64,000 nucleotides of DNA, taken from the NCBI GenBank assembly GCA_037349105.1, contig JAYJMM010000118.1, forward strand, positions 744,001 through 808,000. Reading direction: 5' to 3'. The notes beneath the pieces are model-generated. The model was not told the DNA's origin. It made no database searches and worked only from the letters and a program-made list of their open reading frames with translations. Origin of the DNA: Limnomonas spitsbergensis (Eukaryota; Chlorophyta; Chlorophyceae; Chlamydomonadales). The position numbers were made by a program, and so were the translations under genes. Below, piece after piece: positions 1 through 11,700 of the stretch; the stretch's first letter is position 1; each line of letters starts with the position of its first letter.

Positions 1-827
1 GATGAGAATTCTGGCTCCATCTTTCTGATGACAGAGCAGGGTGTGCCTGCAGCAGCTGCACCTGCTGTGATTGCCGCAACTGCAGGGCTGGATATGGGAG
101 AGGTTTCTCGTGCTGTTGTGGGTGATGTACCTAGATAGGTCCTCTTAGGTGCCGTGTCCCCTCCCTCATCCACCTGCCCCCACCTAGGCGAGGCTTCATC
201 ACCACACCCTGCGCCATCATGACCGCGACTTCCGTCAGCATCACGACAAATGTCTCCACCACCGCCATTATCAGGCGCAGATCCTTTGGTGGTCTCCGTC
301 TCCCCCTGGCTGCCGCCGGCGGGGCCTGGAAGCCGCCTTTCAGCTCCAGCTTCAGCAGTCCCCGCTGTCATCTTCCTCCTCTGAGCTGAGGCAAGGCTCT
401 GCTGGTACCCAGCTGTCGCTCCTGATTCTGCTGCTCCTACTCCTGTAGCACCTGCTAGTCCCCCTCCCTCTCCTGCCACACCTACTCCAGCCAGTCCTAC
501 TCCTCCTGCTGCTGCACGTCCCGGTGCTGCACCTGATGCTGCTACACCTGCATCAGCGGCATACACCCCGCCTACAGCCGCAGCTGAAGCCGACCTTGCA
601 GAGGCCCCGCTCCCAAAAATCTCTACAGCTCCCCCTGGTGGCAACCTTTCTGCCGATCGCAAATCGTTCACATGGCTGCTCTGATGCCAGTGTGGCGCCC
701 CTGCTGCTGGCTTCTCCGGTGCTGCTGTTGCTGCTGCTTTTGCTGCTATCGCTGCTATTGCTGCTCCTGCTGTTGCTGCTGCCTCTATTTCTTCTGTTAC
801 TCCCCCTGCCGCTCCCCTTGGTGACCC

Positions 828-858
<31 letters not shown>

Positions 859-2534
859 ATCTGACCCGCTGAACCTGCCGAGGCGAAGGGGCTGTCCCGC
901 TGCTCCCCTGCTGTCACCACTGACCTCCCTGCAACAGCTGATGGACCCGCGGTGCCTCCCGATGCTATGGGGCCGAAGCCCTGCTGAGCTGCCAAAGCAG
1001 CCGCCCTGAGCGCCATGACATTGCATCCGAGCAGCAGCAGGCCGCTGGCGGAGCTCGGGCTCCACACCCCCAGCGGACTCCCGCCCCACTGATGGCTGCT
1101 GGTGAGCATCGTCACCGGGGGGGAGGTGGGAGGGAGCAGGCGCTGTGGGGACGACGCAGGAACGACCTGCCTGCTGCTGCCTGTTGGGAGCCGGCTTGGA
1201 CTGCCTTGAGGAGTTTGAAGTGCCGCCAGAAGGCCACAGCCAACATGCTGCCGAGCCGCTGCTGTTGTGTCGGGTGCGTCGCCCTCTGCTGCACCTGCTC
1301 TGGATCCTACAGGCCCCTTCTCCCTGCCCTGAGATCCCTGCTGAAGGTGTGTCGGCTGCTGTCTCTGCTGTCTCTGCTGCTGCTGCTGCTGCTCCTGAAG
1401 CTGCTCTTGTTGCTGCTTCCAGTAAGCTGAGGGGCTGGGCCGGGGAGGAGCATGCTGTGGGCCCGAGTCCTGCAGGTTCTGGAGCAGCCTCTGACTGAAG
1501 TTTTCCCCGACTCGGTTCCCCAGCCTGCTGCTGCCGCCCCACCAGGAGGTCCTGGGAGATTGAGCGTCCTTTATAGGGGCGAAAGGGGTCAACAAGGCAG
1601 GGGCTGTGCGGCAGGCAGGGTCCTGCTTGACTGAGGTACCGGCAGACCAGGATGGGGAGGTGGCCTGTTGACGGGCATGCCCAGGTTTGAGGGCAGCTGC
1701 TGCTGAGGCTGCACAGGCCCTGGCAGCAAACAGGCCCGGAGAGAGGGCGCCTCCACTCCAGTCTGAGCGGCCCGCAGTGCTGGCGGGGAGAGGCTCCTGT
1801 TGCTGCTTATGTTGCTGCTGCTGCTGCAGCCCCAGCTGCCGCTGCTGCTGCTGCATCTGGACCCCACCTGTTTTGACTGTCTGCCTCTGCAGGAGCAGAT
1901 GCTGCTGCTTTTGCACCTCAAGAAGATCCAGCCTCTGGCGGCTGCAGCTGCTGACCCCGGCACTCCATGGCAACTGCGGAGTCACTGCCGGTCGTGCCTC
2001 GGGCACTCCCGCGAGGCCCTTGCTGCTGCCCCGCAGCGGCCCACACTTACCCCTACTCCTGCTACCCTCACTGTAGTCCTCATCGTCGGCATCATCCTCA
2101 GTCTCCGTTTCGGAGCTGTCGCTGTCGCTGCCACGTCGACGCTTCTTGCGCCCCGCCCGCTGAACCACATCCGGCCGGACACCAAGGCTCACTCCTGATC
2201 TCATCTGCCAGTTGCCCGGCGCAAGCGGCACGTCAGGGGTGGCAGGAGGCGTCCTCTTTCTGGCCCGCTTGGCTCTCGGCTGGTTAGCAGGCTCTTTCTT
2301 GAGCTGGACCCCCTGGCCGCCGTCTCCCGCTGACTCCTCCAATTCCCTGCTTCCGTTGCGTTGCGCCGCAGCTGTGTAAGGTGCTGCCCGTTTTCCCCGG
2401 GGCATCGCGGCTACTGGTTCCTTCTTTGGTGACCTTGAGAGGGATATAATCCCTGCCAAAGCCTGCTTCTCTGACCTGCGCTCCTCTGCTGCGGTCTCAC
2501 GACTGTAGCGCCGCAGCAGGTCAACGATCGCAGC
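1..2534 (-). CDS. Giant Gln/Ala-rich exon of the AP2 gene (partial)
   Basis: From the acceptor at 2535-2536 the minus-strand frame stays open to base 1, about 844 codons without a stop. In order it holds the AP2-proximal segment AAIVDLLRRYSRETAAEERR, a basic stretch with possible nuclear localisation signals (KRARKRT, then GRKKRRRGSDSDSS), an acidic patch (ETETEDDADDEDY), a long Gln-rich region near 1880-1790 and 1420-1370 (QQQQRQLGLQQQQQ; QEQQQQQQRQQRQQ), and an Ala/Gly-rich tail from about 1010 to 1. Gln-rich, acidic and Ala-rich tracts are common in transcription-factor activation domains, so that role is inferred. The CTG/GCA tracts on the plus strand are this exon read in reverse. The end of the gene lies left of the window. 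Confidence 0.75.
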
Positions 2535-4474
2535 CTACAAGGAGGGCATGAGGAACATAAATTGAACAGTGGTCTGCACCTCACAGGATCCATGATTGCA
2601 TTCTCTGCACAGGGTTGGGACTCATTCACGATAATGACTGTTTGCATGGACATAAAGATCAACCGGCTTTTCCTTTAGCAAGGCAGCTGCATCACTTCTG
2701 TTCAAATATGGGTGCGGGGACATGTCATAGTACACTAAGGACCTTTCTGAAAGGTATGAACCTGAGGAGGTTCCAGAAAAGAGGTGCCACACAGGGCTCT
2801 CATACAATATTTGAATGCTTGAATCAGGTTGTGGGTTTGGAGGCACATGGTAGGAATGTTCCTAACCGGCGCCAAGTGGGTGCTATACAAAACTAGACAC
2901 CTGCAATGTTATCCCATAATCCCACCCACCGACGACAGTCTGCCGAGCACAGCATGCAGCGGCTCATAGATCCCCGCTTCATAGTTAAGCAGCGAGCGCC
3001 CATTCTTCAGGGCCAGGATGTCATGGGCCTTGGCGGCATGCTCCTCCATCTGCAAGGGTAGGCAGCAGCAGCAGACAGAAATCCGGTTTATTCGATTTTG
3101 TTTACGACACGGAGCAAACACATGTTGTGCACCTTGACAGCTTGCCCTTCTCGCTGAAATTGGAAGGGGCGAGGATCAGCAGCAGACTTGAGGTATTGAC
3201 AGGCTAGCGACTGATGGAGCTGAATGGAAGCTAAAGCATCTGTAAGCATCAATTTTTTTGCTAGCATGTCCCAACCAGCAGCTTCCAATTTCATGGCAAC
3301 CGGGCAATCCATGAATAATTTCCCCATGTCACGCCAATATAGCATTACCCACATCACAGGGCAGTGGGCTGGTTTGCAATTCCCACCTTCCTTTATGTAC
3401 GACTCAATCCGGTAGATGGTTGTTTGAGGAAATAGTGAGTATGTGCATCACAATCTCCCCAAAGAAGAAACCTTCAGGCATGTGGCGGTTTACCCTCTTC
3501 CTGCAAGACTCTGTGTTGCTTTGGGTGGAGGGAGTCTAACACAAAATATCCCCTGCAGGAAGTAATAGAACTGCCTTACAGGGTCATGAAGGTAAAATAA
3601 ATGTGCCGGAACCAGTCCAGTATAACTTACATCATATCCCCCGAGGTAGACCTGGTGGCGATCCTCCCAGATGTGGGCCTCAAACCGCTGAGTCCTCCTG
3701 AGCAAAAGCAGCAGAGATAGGTGGGGCCAGCGGGCAAGTTAGCAAGATCCAAGGGGTGGTATCATTTCAATGTCTGCCCCTCGTTGGCCTTTTGGCCCTT
3801 CCATGTGAGGTCCTCCGGCTACTGATGAGAGACCCATAAGCCTCATGTTGGACACAACTCATCGGCCAAGATTAGCAGTTCCTCTGCTCTCTTGCTCATT
3901 TGCTCCCTTGCTTCCTGGATCCAGGTCCCACATGGCGCACAGATTTACTTTGCTTGCCTGCTTGCCCCTGAGTGCCGCTCACCGGTGTCTGGTGACGCCC
4001 CTGAGCTTGCAATCCCCCGGCGGTACATTGCGGGACCGGTTGTCGGAGGCCAGGTTGGGCGTCTGCTGAGTCGCGGCCGCGCCCCGAGGGATGATACTGG
4101 CTTGCACTTCCCCGGTGTGGCCGGCTGGAGAGGACGCCCGGCTAGGCTGCTGACCAGTGGGAGTGAGGAGGTCTATGATGCTGTGGCTCAGGGTCGAGGG
4201 GGTGGCCATGACAGCCTTGATGGCAGACAGGAGCTGCTCAGATACAGCCTGCAGGTGGGGGTGCAGAAGGAAAGGTCAGCGGAGGCAGGGCATACAATGC
4301 CAGCATGGGCAAAGGCTGCAATTATGCCATGACAGGTATTGATTCAAGAATGATCGGCATGGTTTTTGTTCTTGCTGTGCACAAAAAGACGTCCCGCAGG
4401 CCTTAGGAGTAGCTCTCCGCATAGATATTTGAAGCACTCACTGCTCTGCTGTCTTCCTCCAATGCTGCCATCAT
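1..4474 (-). CDS. AP2-domain transcription factor, 5 exons, C-terminus beyond the window
   Basis: Likely a nuclear DNA-binding transcription factor of the AP2 family. Inferred exons on the minus strand are 4474-4442, 4248-3983, 3697-3631, 3049-2930 and 2534-1, all with GT-AG borders and compatible phases. The AP2 domain (about residues 92-160 counting from the ATG pair at 4474) is assembled from three exons: KLRGVTRH at the end of exon 2, RTQRFEAHIWED then QVYLGGYD in exon 3, and MEEHAAKAHDILALKNG in exon 4. Exon 4 ends in an LNYE and LHAVLGRLSS tail that joins AAIVDLLRRYSRE of exon 5, matching the usual end of plant and algal AP2 domains. Start choice: M-M-A-A-L-E-E-D at 4474 splices in phase 0, but further 5' exons are possible because 4535-4620 also reads like coding sequence. 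The domain has no stop or frameshift. The family is clear; the exact gene is not named. Confidence 0.8.
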
Positions 4475-6200
4475 GATGTGTCCAGGCCTTTTAGCTGCGT
4501 CTCCAGCGTAGAGTAGATGGCGTATGGACCCTGCAGCTGCGGCTCACTTGGATGGCTGTCCTGACAGCCGGCTGTCGAGTCAAGCTGCAGGCGAAGGCAA
4601 TGTCCTTCTGGATGCTGAGCAAGAGCATAGATGCAGGGGTGTCATGAATCAATGAGAGACAGGCAAGCCTAGATACACAGAATAAGGGTCCAGGGTTTCA
4701 GAACCTGCAAAGCCTGTGCCGTTGATGTCAGCCCAGCATCAAAGCGGTTAATCAACAAGCTGTATCCCATCATGATCACTCCAAGACATGACCAAACAAA
4801 GACAGTCAGTGCCTCAATTAATCATTTTCCACAGCATTGAGATGAATGGTGCAAACATGACTTCAGGTGCCCAAGCTGTTTTGAGCTGATCTCATAATAA
4901 CTTGCACTACCTGCCTTCTCACGCCCCAAGAAAGCACTTGCTCACAAGCAGGTCGCAGCATTATTTTTTAAAATTTCACAATATAGAAAAACCCTCACGC
5001 TATCCTTTCTGAAAGTGCCCTTGGAACCCCTTGGACTGCTGGGTCTACCTGCAATCCTGTATGCCTCTGCCACATCAGCTAGTATGCCCTTTGCTTTGTG
5101 GGTTGAAGAATCATGCAATGGGTTTCTTGTACAAGTCTTAACCAGGCATAGAACGCATGGAGGAAGTTGTCACCTGATTGCGCCGGGGTCATGTGTGGGA
5201 GTGAAGCCCTACCTCGGAACAACTAACGCACGAGTTCAGTGACGTGTCCAGTAGCAACCGGACGTCGGAAACCTCGAATATGTCGCGAATGACGAGCAAC
5301 ACGGACGTGCAGTGACCTTTATATACTAATGGAAGGGCTTGTTGCGCCGACATGGGCTTACCAAAATATGTCCAGCAGACTTCAATTTCCACAGGCCGAC
5401 ACGGAACTAAGATTTGCCTCGGAATCGGAATGTCCAACGTTGCTTGGCGTCGTCGAATCCAAATCGGGCTCGGCCCAATATGAGAAACAACTACCGGTAC
5501 TTGCGGCCGCTTTCCAAACGAACGAGGTATTAACGCTTCTGGTTGAAGCTCCTTCCTTGCTGGTACACTGCTAGATAATTACGAAGCGAGCGTCCAACAA
5601 AATCCCAATGCATGTATAGCAAGGACGGACAGGAGATGAAAGACTGAAGAATTCGCGAGCTTGATCTTGACATTGGACGGATCTTCCCAGTGCTTCTTCT
5701 CCTAGTGCCCTTGGCTGCTGAGGGGAAACCGGGTTCTCAGGGTTCAAATTACCCGGTATGACCTGTCAAAATTCAAAGGCTTCCAGGTCAGCCGTCAGCA
5801 GACAGCGGTTTGATGGTATAGGTCCATACATGACAGGAACATAGAAAGCAAATGTATGTAGTAAGCATACATGGTCCATGATATCTCTCCATTTAGTCAA
5901 TTTCTTACTCCTTAGGTACGGGCAGTAGTAGTAAGGCAAACTGTGTCCATACTTGATTCGTTTTGCCGTGCATTCATCTTGATCAAGCCTTGGCCGCAAC
6001 CAGACTACCAGAGAGCCAAACGACTTCTGCCTGCGCTGCACCTCGTCTCAGGGGACTGACGGAGAAATCTGCTTGGATAATGCTTATTAGACAGAGAACT
6101 CTGCTGCTAGTACTGCAATAGCAGAGATTACACTGCCACCCTGGCTCAGGGCAAGCACCTGAGTGATTAGTGGCGTACACAAGGCCCCGCGTATGCAGCT
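4475..6200. other. 5' flank of the AP2 gene, no assignable gene
   Basis: No recognisable gene. The minus strand at about 4620-4535 contains a coding-like stretch (SIQKDIAFACSLTRQPAV) after a good acceptor near 4620, possibly an extra 5' exon of the AP2 gene, but I could not join it in frame. Around 5189-5574 both strands are open for 80 or more codons in CpG-rich sequence. The minus frame extends without a stop from about 5575 but has no early ATG and matches nothing I recognise. Confidence 0.4.
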
Positions 6201-6204
6201 GGTA

Positions 6205-7286
6205 GGTTGGCTTATCAGCGCAACGCCGGGAACCAGCCCATATATGCGTGTCCGGCCCTGATAGAACAATGCTGAAGCGTGTCCAAGAATTCAAGTTCTT
6301 GGGCATCATTCAGCATGAGAGCGGTAGCATGCAGAAGGCCATGCAAGAATGAGAGGCGCCTCTGGCTGCTGCGCTGCAGCGTGTCCGCTGTGTGGCAGCC
6401 AAGGTGCGCCTGAGGCATCATTTGCCTCCTCGCATCCGGCTAGCGGCCACATGCACAGCGCCCGCAGGCAGCCAACTACGTGGATGTGGTTTGGGCCACC
6501 GGTCACCTCCAACCGCAACACTATCTCCAGAGCAAGCTGCAGTCCAGCTTTCTAGCTTCAGCAGGCAGCGGGGCTCCCTTCTTCAGCTGCCAGTTGGGGT
6601 GTCCTGAGAGCTACAATTTGCAACCGTTACAGCGAGGTTGGTGGCGCCATATACTTCGCTTCTACAATGCAGCGGTAGCACCAGCAGCACATGAAGACAG
6701 CCCACTAATGGCGGCAGCCATGGCGACTGATATGCAGCTCCCGCTCAGTCAGACCACTAGAGAGTGCAATTGGTGCAGTGAACTGTTATGTGCCTTAGAG
6801 GAGCTAGAGCGAGGAGCAGCCGCCCCCAAACTGCGTCAGGCAGCGGCTGACCAACAACTTCTCCCCGTCGCAAAGGTGCTAGCGCTAGTGGACGCTGCCT
6901 ATGAGCGGGCGCAGATGGAGGTCGTCGGCCGGGAAGATCCTAGGGACCCCGCCACCAAACACAGGTCTGCGGCCGCCTACCACGCCTGGTTTCAGCCTTC
7001 AGTAGGCGCCGTACTGGCACACGCCAGGAACCGCACTAGCAAAAGGGCGTGCGCTCGTGTGTGCACTGACTTAAGGCTGCGACTCAGAGCGGCCAGCACA
7101 GCTGATAATAGAGGACGGCGCAGCGATCAGCAGCGTGACACACGCTACTGCCAACAGTGCTGGGCTGAGGGCCGCGGCCAACATGTGGAGGATGCGCTGC
7201 ATATGTGCTTTCAGTACCCTAGCGTGAAGGAGAGGCTGTGGGCGAGAGGTTGGGCCGGCCCCCAGAAGGGCACCACGGACTTTTAG
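6205..7286 (+). mobile_element. LINE (non-LTR retrotransposon) reverse-transcriptase 3' fragment, broken
   Basis: The plus strand reads as the C-terminal part of a LINE reverse transcriptase. The signature EFKFLGIIQHESGSMQKAMQ at about 6280-6349 matches the F/YLG box of non-LTR reverse transcriptases. It is followed by a helix-rich segment (LAAALQRVRCVAAKV), then ANYVDVVWATGHL, the position where the family has an A-LYG-VW motif. The last 268 codons (6480-7286) end in a cysteine/histidine cluster, YCQQC and later DALHMCFQYP, typical of the zinc-binding tail of these elements. It is dead: an in-frame TGA lies at 6350-6352 and the frame changes near 6470. The 5' end, endonuclease and most of the polymerase domain are missing, as expected for 5'-truncated LINE copies. 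Exact clade not assigned. Confidence 0.7.
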
Positions 7287-8125
7287 CAGTTGTACCATGG
7301 CAGGCATGGGAGGCTCTGGCTTTTTCGAGGATGTGGTAGGCTTTGTTGAGAGGTAGTCTGCTGCCTTATTTTGGCCTCCCTGGGGACTGTCTCTTTCCCT
7401 TTTTGTCTCTCTCTTGCTTCCAGAGGCAGGGATCCTTCGGTCTGCCCCTCCGTTTTCTGGAAGGGTGTTTTTCTTTGCCCTTTGTGCTCCTCTCTGTCTT
7501 TCCTCTAGCCTTTACTTCCTTTCCTTTTCCCTCCCAACCAGACAGGACGTCGGAGAGCCCGCAGGCAGGGTTGGGAGACCCTGGTTTTCTGCAACTTGTA
7601 GTTGAGCTTTTTGAAGGCTAGTCTCCTCAGGGGCAGGGGATACGGTTTGCCAAAATTTGTGTTCTTGTTGTTTGGTGGGTGAACATGCTATCCTTCCTTT
7701 CCTCTTGTGTCTTCTACTCTTCTCCCTTGACTTTCCTAGCTAACTTTTGTTTGCCGACGTGGCCGAGCTTCATTTCAGCCTGGCCCAGAGGTGTAACGTT
7801 ATTAGCTGGTAGGAAAAATGGGTTGCAGGACTGAAAATTATTATCTCAAAATGCTGAGAGCAGGGCTGGAAATGGAAAGACCAAGGTATTAATGAGATTC
7901 GTTGCTTGCTATGATTTTGTGTTATCTTTTCTGAGGGCAGGTTCCCAGGCTCAGGGAACTGAGGCCTGTCATCTTTTTCCCACTGTTTAATTCAGACCTG
8001 AAAGAGCATAACCAGTAGCAGGAGCGTCACAGCTGTTGAAAAATGGAAGGCTCTGTTTAAGCTATATCAATGTATGCGTTTATGGTATGCCTTCACTTTG
8101 CAACCCTAAACAAATTTCTTTCACA
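7287..8125. other. T/C-rich noncoding stretch downstream of the LINE fragment
   Basis: Pyrimidine-rich on the plus strand and without a supported gene. It may be the 3' untranslated part of the LINE for the first few hundred bases, but I see no poly(A) tail or target-site duplication that would mark its end. Confidence 0.35.
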
Positions 8126-8304
8126 TATCGATGGATCTACCATTGTGGTGTACTTAGTGTACTGTGCACGATAGCACATCACTGCTCGCATGAGAGGCAA
8201 GATCACTGCTAGATTTTACACAAGCATAATGAGATGGCACAGAAGCTTTTGTGACAATGCTCATCTTAGTTTAATAGGTCACCAGCACCAGCCCTGGGCA
8301 CAGG
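8126..8304. repeat. Interspersed repeat R1, copy 1 (next to the H3 pseudogene)
   Basis: About 180 bp clearly similar to 31757-31930. Shared blocks include ATCACTGCT/ATCACTGGT, CATAATGAGATGGCACAGA, TGTGACAAT and CAGCACCAG...CCTGGGCACAG. In the second copy this sequence lies beyond the 3' end of histone H4. Here it runs directly into the leader of a histone H3 pseudogene. Confidence 0.7.
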
Positions 8305-8354
8305 CTTACTCGACTTCACTTCCACGTTGAATACATTTCAGCCGACGATCAGAA

Positions 8355-8494
8355 ATGTCCCGCACTAAACACACTGCCTGCAAGTCCATAGGAGGCGAGG
8401 CCCCAGAAAGCAGCTGGCCACGAAGGCAGCTCGTGAGAGCGCCCCTGCCTGCCTGCCACTGGAGGCGTAAAGAAGCCCCATCGCTACCGCCCTG
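8355..8494 (+). pseudogene. Truncated histone H3 pseudogene
   Basis: Begins M-S-R-T-K-H-T-A-C-K-S-I-G-G-E-A, a mutated form of the H3 N-terminal tail (R8 to C, T11 to I, K14 to E). One base is then missing in the C-run of the following Pro codons, and a small insertion (extra TGCC units) follows at about 8447-8455. Similarity to the intact H3 at 32813 stops near the RPG codons around residue 43. The 5' leader (TTCAGCCGACGAT) is also shared with the intact gene (TCTCAGCCGACGGT), so this is a DNA-level copy with its leader. The globular domain is absent. Confidence 0.85.
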
Positions 8495-8559
8495 TCGAGA
8501 CACGTCCGACGGTTAGACGGTTGAGCCTAAGAACTTCCACAGAATTCGGCCTGAGCAAG

Positions 8560-9335
8560 GCTCACGTTACCTATCCACACACACATGCAGGTTCTCTGAC
8601 TAACAGCCTAACCGGTAGCTTCATCCTGGTACAGATTTATGACCAGCCAACCGGCTAACCGCCATCTCCATATTGCTACAGATTACATGCATATCCGCCT
8701 AACCGCCGTACGCCACCGGCTAACAACCAGCTCCCTCCAACCCCAGATTACATGCATGTTTGGGTAACCGGCTTACCGCCAGCTCCCTTTAACAAAACCA
8801 GATAACAAGCATATCCGGCTAACCGCCAGATCCTTCCTGCCCCAGATTGCAGGCATATCTAGGGAACCGCCCAACTGGCTAAGCGCCAGGTCCATCATGT
8901 CCTAGATTGCTTTAATATCCGGGTAATCGGCTAGTCGCTAGGTCGATCCTGCTCCAGATGACATTCATATCCGGGTAACCGTCAACCGCAAGCTCCATCC
9001 TGTCCTAGGTCACTTCAATATCTGGGTAGCCGGCTAACTAGGTACGAACTGCTCAAGCCTCCTGACTCTCGAATCCACAATATGTGCATGTCCGGGAGAC
9101 CGGCTAACTGCCGGCTCCATCCAACCACATAATTACAGATTATGTGCACACTGGCATCCGTGTAACCGGCTAACCGCCAGTTCCATCATGTTTCAGATTA
9201 CTTTAATATCCGGGTGACCACCAACAATATCTTGCCCCATACCACGTTAATTTCCGGGCACCGGTAAGCGAATCACCACCAGCTCCACCCTGCCCTTGGT
9301 TACATGCTTATACCTGTAACCGGCTAACCATCAGG
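8560..9335. repeat. Degenerate tandem repeat with ACCGGCTAACCGCC core
   Basis: About a dozen diverged units, spaced irregularly by 45-65 bp. Typical unit parts are ATATCCGGGTAACCGGCTAA, CCGCCAGCTCCATCCTG and CCCAGATTACATGC. No reading frame is kept. It looks like an old, decaying satellite or minisatellite. Confidence 0.7.
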
Positions 9336-11039
9336 TACTGTCAACTCCAAGATCCTGCCTTCATATTAATCAATATCAGAGTAAATGCAGGGCATCATTC
9401 CACATTACATTCTATGCGTGACTGGTTAACGAGATGCGTTACAACGAGAGGCGCATCAATCGTGCTGACCCTGAAATTCTGTCATACATTTAAGTTACCA
9501 TCAGAGCGTCCATACCTACAATCTACCTCAAGTACCGTATGGCGGAATGACAAAAGGTGACACATGGAATAATAGCACGCATCGCATGAGACATAACGAA
9601 GCGTGACATTTTGAACTCGTATGCTCGTTTGTAGCAGAATCTTGACGGATTTTAGGCCCCATCACCAAGGGGTCTGGGAGCCAGAGGCCCCCGGTGGGGG
9701 GATTGGGGGGCATAGATATGACAAAAACCAATTTTTAGGAGTATTTTCGATGAACAAAATCCGGGTTTACGAACAATCCCCATGCCAATGCTGGATAAAA
9801 TTAGGCTTCATTCAAGGCCAAAACATGGAACCAAAGCTATTGGATACCATTTGACACTGACGGTACGGGTAGTCAGTACTTTCTGTCTTTCAATAATTAG
9901 TTATTTATGTGTAGGGAATGGACTGTCTGAATCGGTTAGCGTTTCACAATGCTGAGGTCGAGGTCAGGGCCGGCGATCATCATCGAGGCCGCAGGCCGTA
10001 AATCCCTGAGAGAAAGGAAATTAAAAAGTGGGCTGGCTCTGAAAGATGACCCCTCTGTCACACAAGTGTGGTGGAACAAGGCAGTCAACTTTTTCTTGTT
10101 AAGGGCTCCCCGTAAGACACGCTCCTATGTTTTTCGTTACGATCACTCTTACGCATGGCAAGTCGGGAAATGGTTCTTCCTCCGAACATGAGGCCAGCCA
10201 TTCAAAGATGCCAACTGCTGAGAACCCATTCCAAAAATGCTGAGATCTCATTCAAACAATGTTGCATGTAGAATAACGATAACCCAGTCAAATAAACAAG
10301 ATCGGTTTGTTCGTTTGTGCGCTCATAGAGTTCCTGTGTTTTCTGAAATGCTTCCCAATTCTAGAACTGCTTTCAAACCACAATGCACTAGAATTAGGAG
10401 CCCTAGGGCACATGTGCATTGCATGATGTACCCTCGTGATACGTGTACCTGCATGTTCCTACCTGTTGGCCCCTCCTGCCAATTCCCATGCTCAAAGTCT
10501 CCCGTGCTCCTTGCTTCCCATGCACACAACCACTTCAAAACCTGCCTCCCTCGAAACCATGCATAAGCCAAACTTTCAAAATAGCATTTGCAACTTCAGC
10601 CATTAAGGTGGTATGTGCTGCCATCCCCTCACCTTGCCCTTCTCCGTCGGTGAACGTCACACCTCTCCCGCTCTGATCCGGCTCCGACCGACATTTACGG
10701 CTCTATTTCCTCCTTATTTGATGTAATTGTAACCATTATTTGATCTTTTGAAGGCATAGAGCAAGCAACGGCCGAAACACTTGCACGCCACACACGAATG
10801 TGATCTGTTTGTCTGGTCACACCCAAATACACGTTCCTGTATGTTCCGCCATTTTACGGCACATAAATGGCATGTTTACAAGGTGATTTCGTGGTCAAAC
10901 CTAGCTGAGACGTTCTCGTCAAGTCCCATTTCCCTGTATAGCTGGTAATTTTTCTGTTCACACCTTTCAAAATGACGCGGGTTATGCCCAACTCCGCCAT
11001 ATTCGACACCGATGGTAAGCAAATGTGAATCACAGTGCA
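9336..11039. other. Long stretch with no supported gene
   Basis: AT-richer than its surroundings. Several frames of 60-109 codons occur, for example plus 9949-10191 and plus 10237-10566. None has a recognisable domain, a splice context I could support or a convincing start. Confidence 0.4.
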
Positions 11040-11043
11040 TGTG

Positions 11044-11415
11044 TACTGATCCGGCTTTACCAGGCCTTGCAGTTTCAAAACGCATGCCCGTGTGTCGAAT
11101 CCCACGTGCCTCCTGTCAGCGAGGCAACTGCCAGTCTGCCACCAATTCATCGATAACATAACTGAACAGCTTCAGGACACCAGAAGCATGGACATCATGG
11201 CATGTGAAGTGTAGCATTGATACCTGCCTGGCATGGAATGGGTGCATGAGCGACTCCCTGCATGGATGCCTTGACCAACATCATGTCGTCCTAATCTTGC
11301 TTTACCAGGCTTCGCCGTTTCAACACGCATGTCGTCTGCGTTTCCAATCCCACATGTCTCCTGCGACCAAGGTATCGATGACTGAACAGCTCCAGCACAC
11401 CGAAAGCATAGAAGT
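11044..11415. repeat. Two diverged direct copies of a ~130-bp unit
   Basis: 11050-11190 and 11296-11412 share, in the same order, GCTTTACCAGGC, a C/T-rich part with AACGCATG/AACACGCATG, AATCCCACATGTCTCCTG-like sequence, a GACTGAACAGCTCCAGCACAC-like block and AGCATAG/AGCATGG. This is an imperfect direct repeat about 245 bp apart. Function unknown. Confidence 0.6.
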
Positions 11416-11435
11416 TGGGGTGAGTCAAGAATACA

Positions 11436-11700
11436 GAAGCAGCAGATGCAGAAGAGGCAGCATATGCATAAGTAGCAGCAGTGACGGCAGCAACAGTAGC
11501 AGAGGAAGAAGCACAGGCAGCAGCAGAGGCAGAAGAGTCAGCAGCAGACGCAGCAGCAGAGGCAGCAGTAGACGCAGCAGCAGCGACATCACCAGGCAGC
11601 AGGGGCAGCAACAACAGCAACAGGGGAACAGCGGAGGCAGTAACAACAGTCGTGGCAGCGATGGCTGCGGCTGCGTTTGCAAACGGTAGTAACAGCGGCT
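11436..11700. repeat. (GCA)n-type imperfect triplet tract
   Basis: Imperfect GCA/GAC/AGC triplets give long open frames on both strands (Ser/Arg-rich or Ala-rich on plus, Leu-rich on minus). No flanking exon signal ties it to a gene, so I treat it as simple-sequence DNA. Confidence 0.6.

Noticed and set aside
524..1542. Leu-rich plus-strand frame (524-1009) and Ser-rich minus frame (1542-553)
   Set aside because: They are other frames of the long AP2 exon. Only the frame open from 2534 to 1 joins the AP2 domain and shows ordered basic, acidic and Gln-rich regions.
2622..2846. 74-codon minus frame between AP2 exons
   Set aside because: It lies inside the intron 2929-2535. Skipping it gives the expected end of the AP2 domain, and it has no recognised similarity.
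3088..3357. 89-codon minus frame between AP2 exons 3 and 4
   Set aside because: It interrupts YLGGYD-MEEHAAKAH, which joins cleanly with GTAAGT and TTGCAG sites, so this is intron sequence.
11436..11700. Ser/Arg-rich protein on plus or Ala/Leu-rich protein on minus
   Set aside because: Triplet repeat gives open frames in several phases, and no exon context was found.
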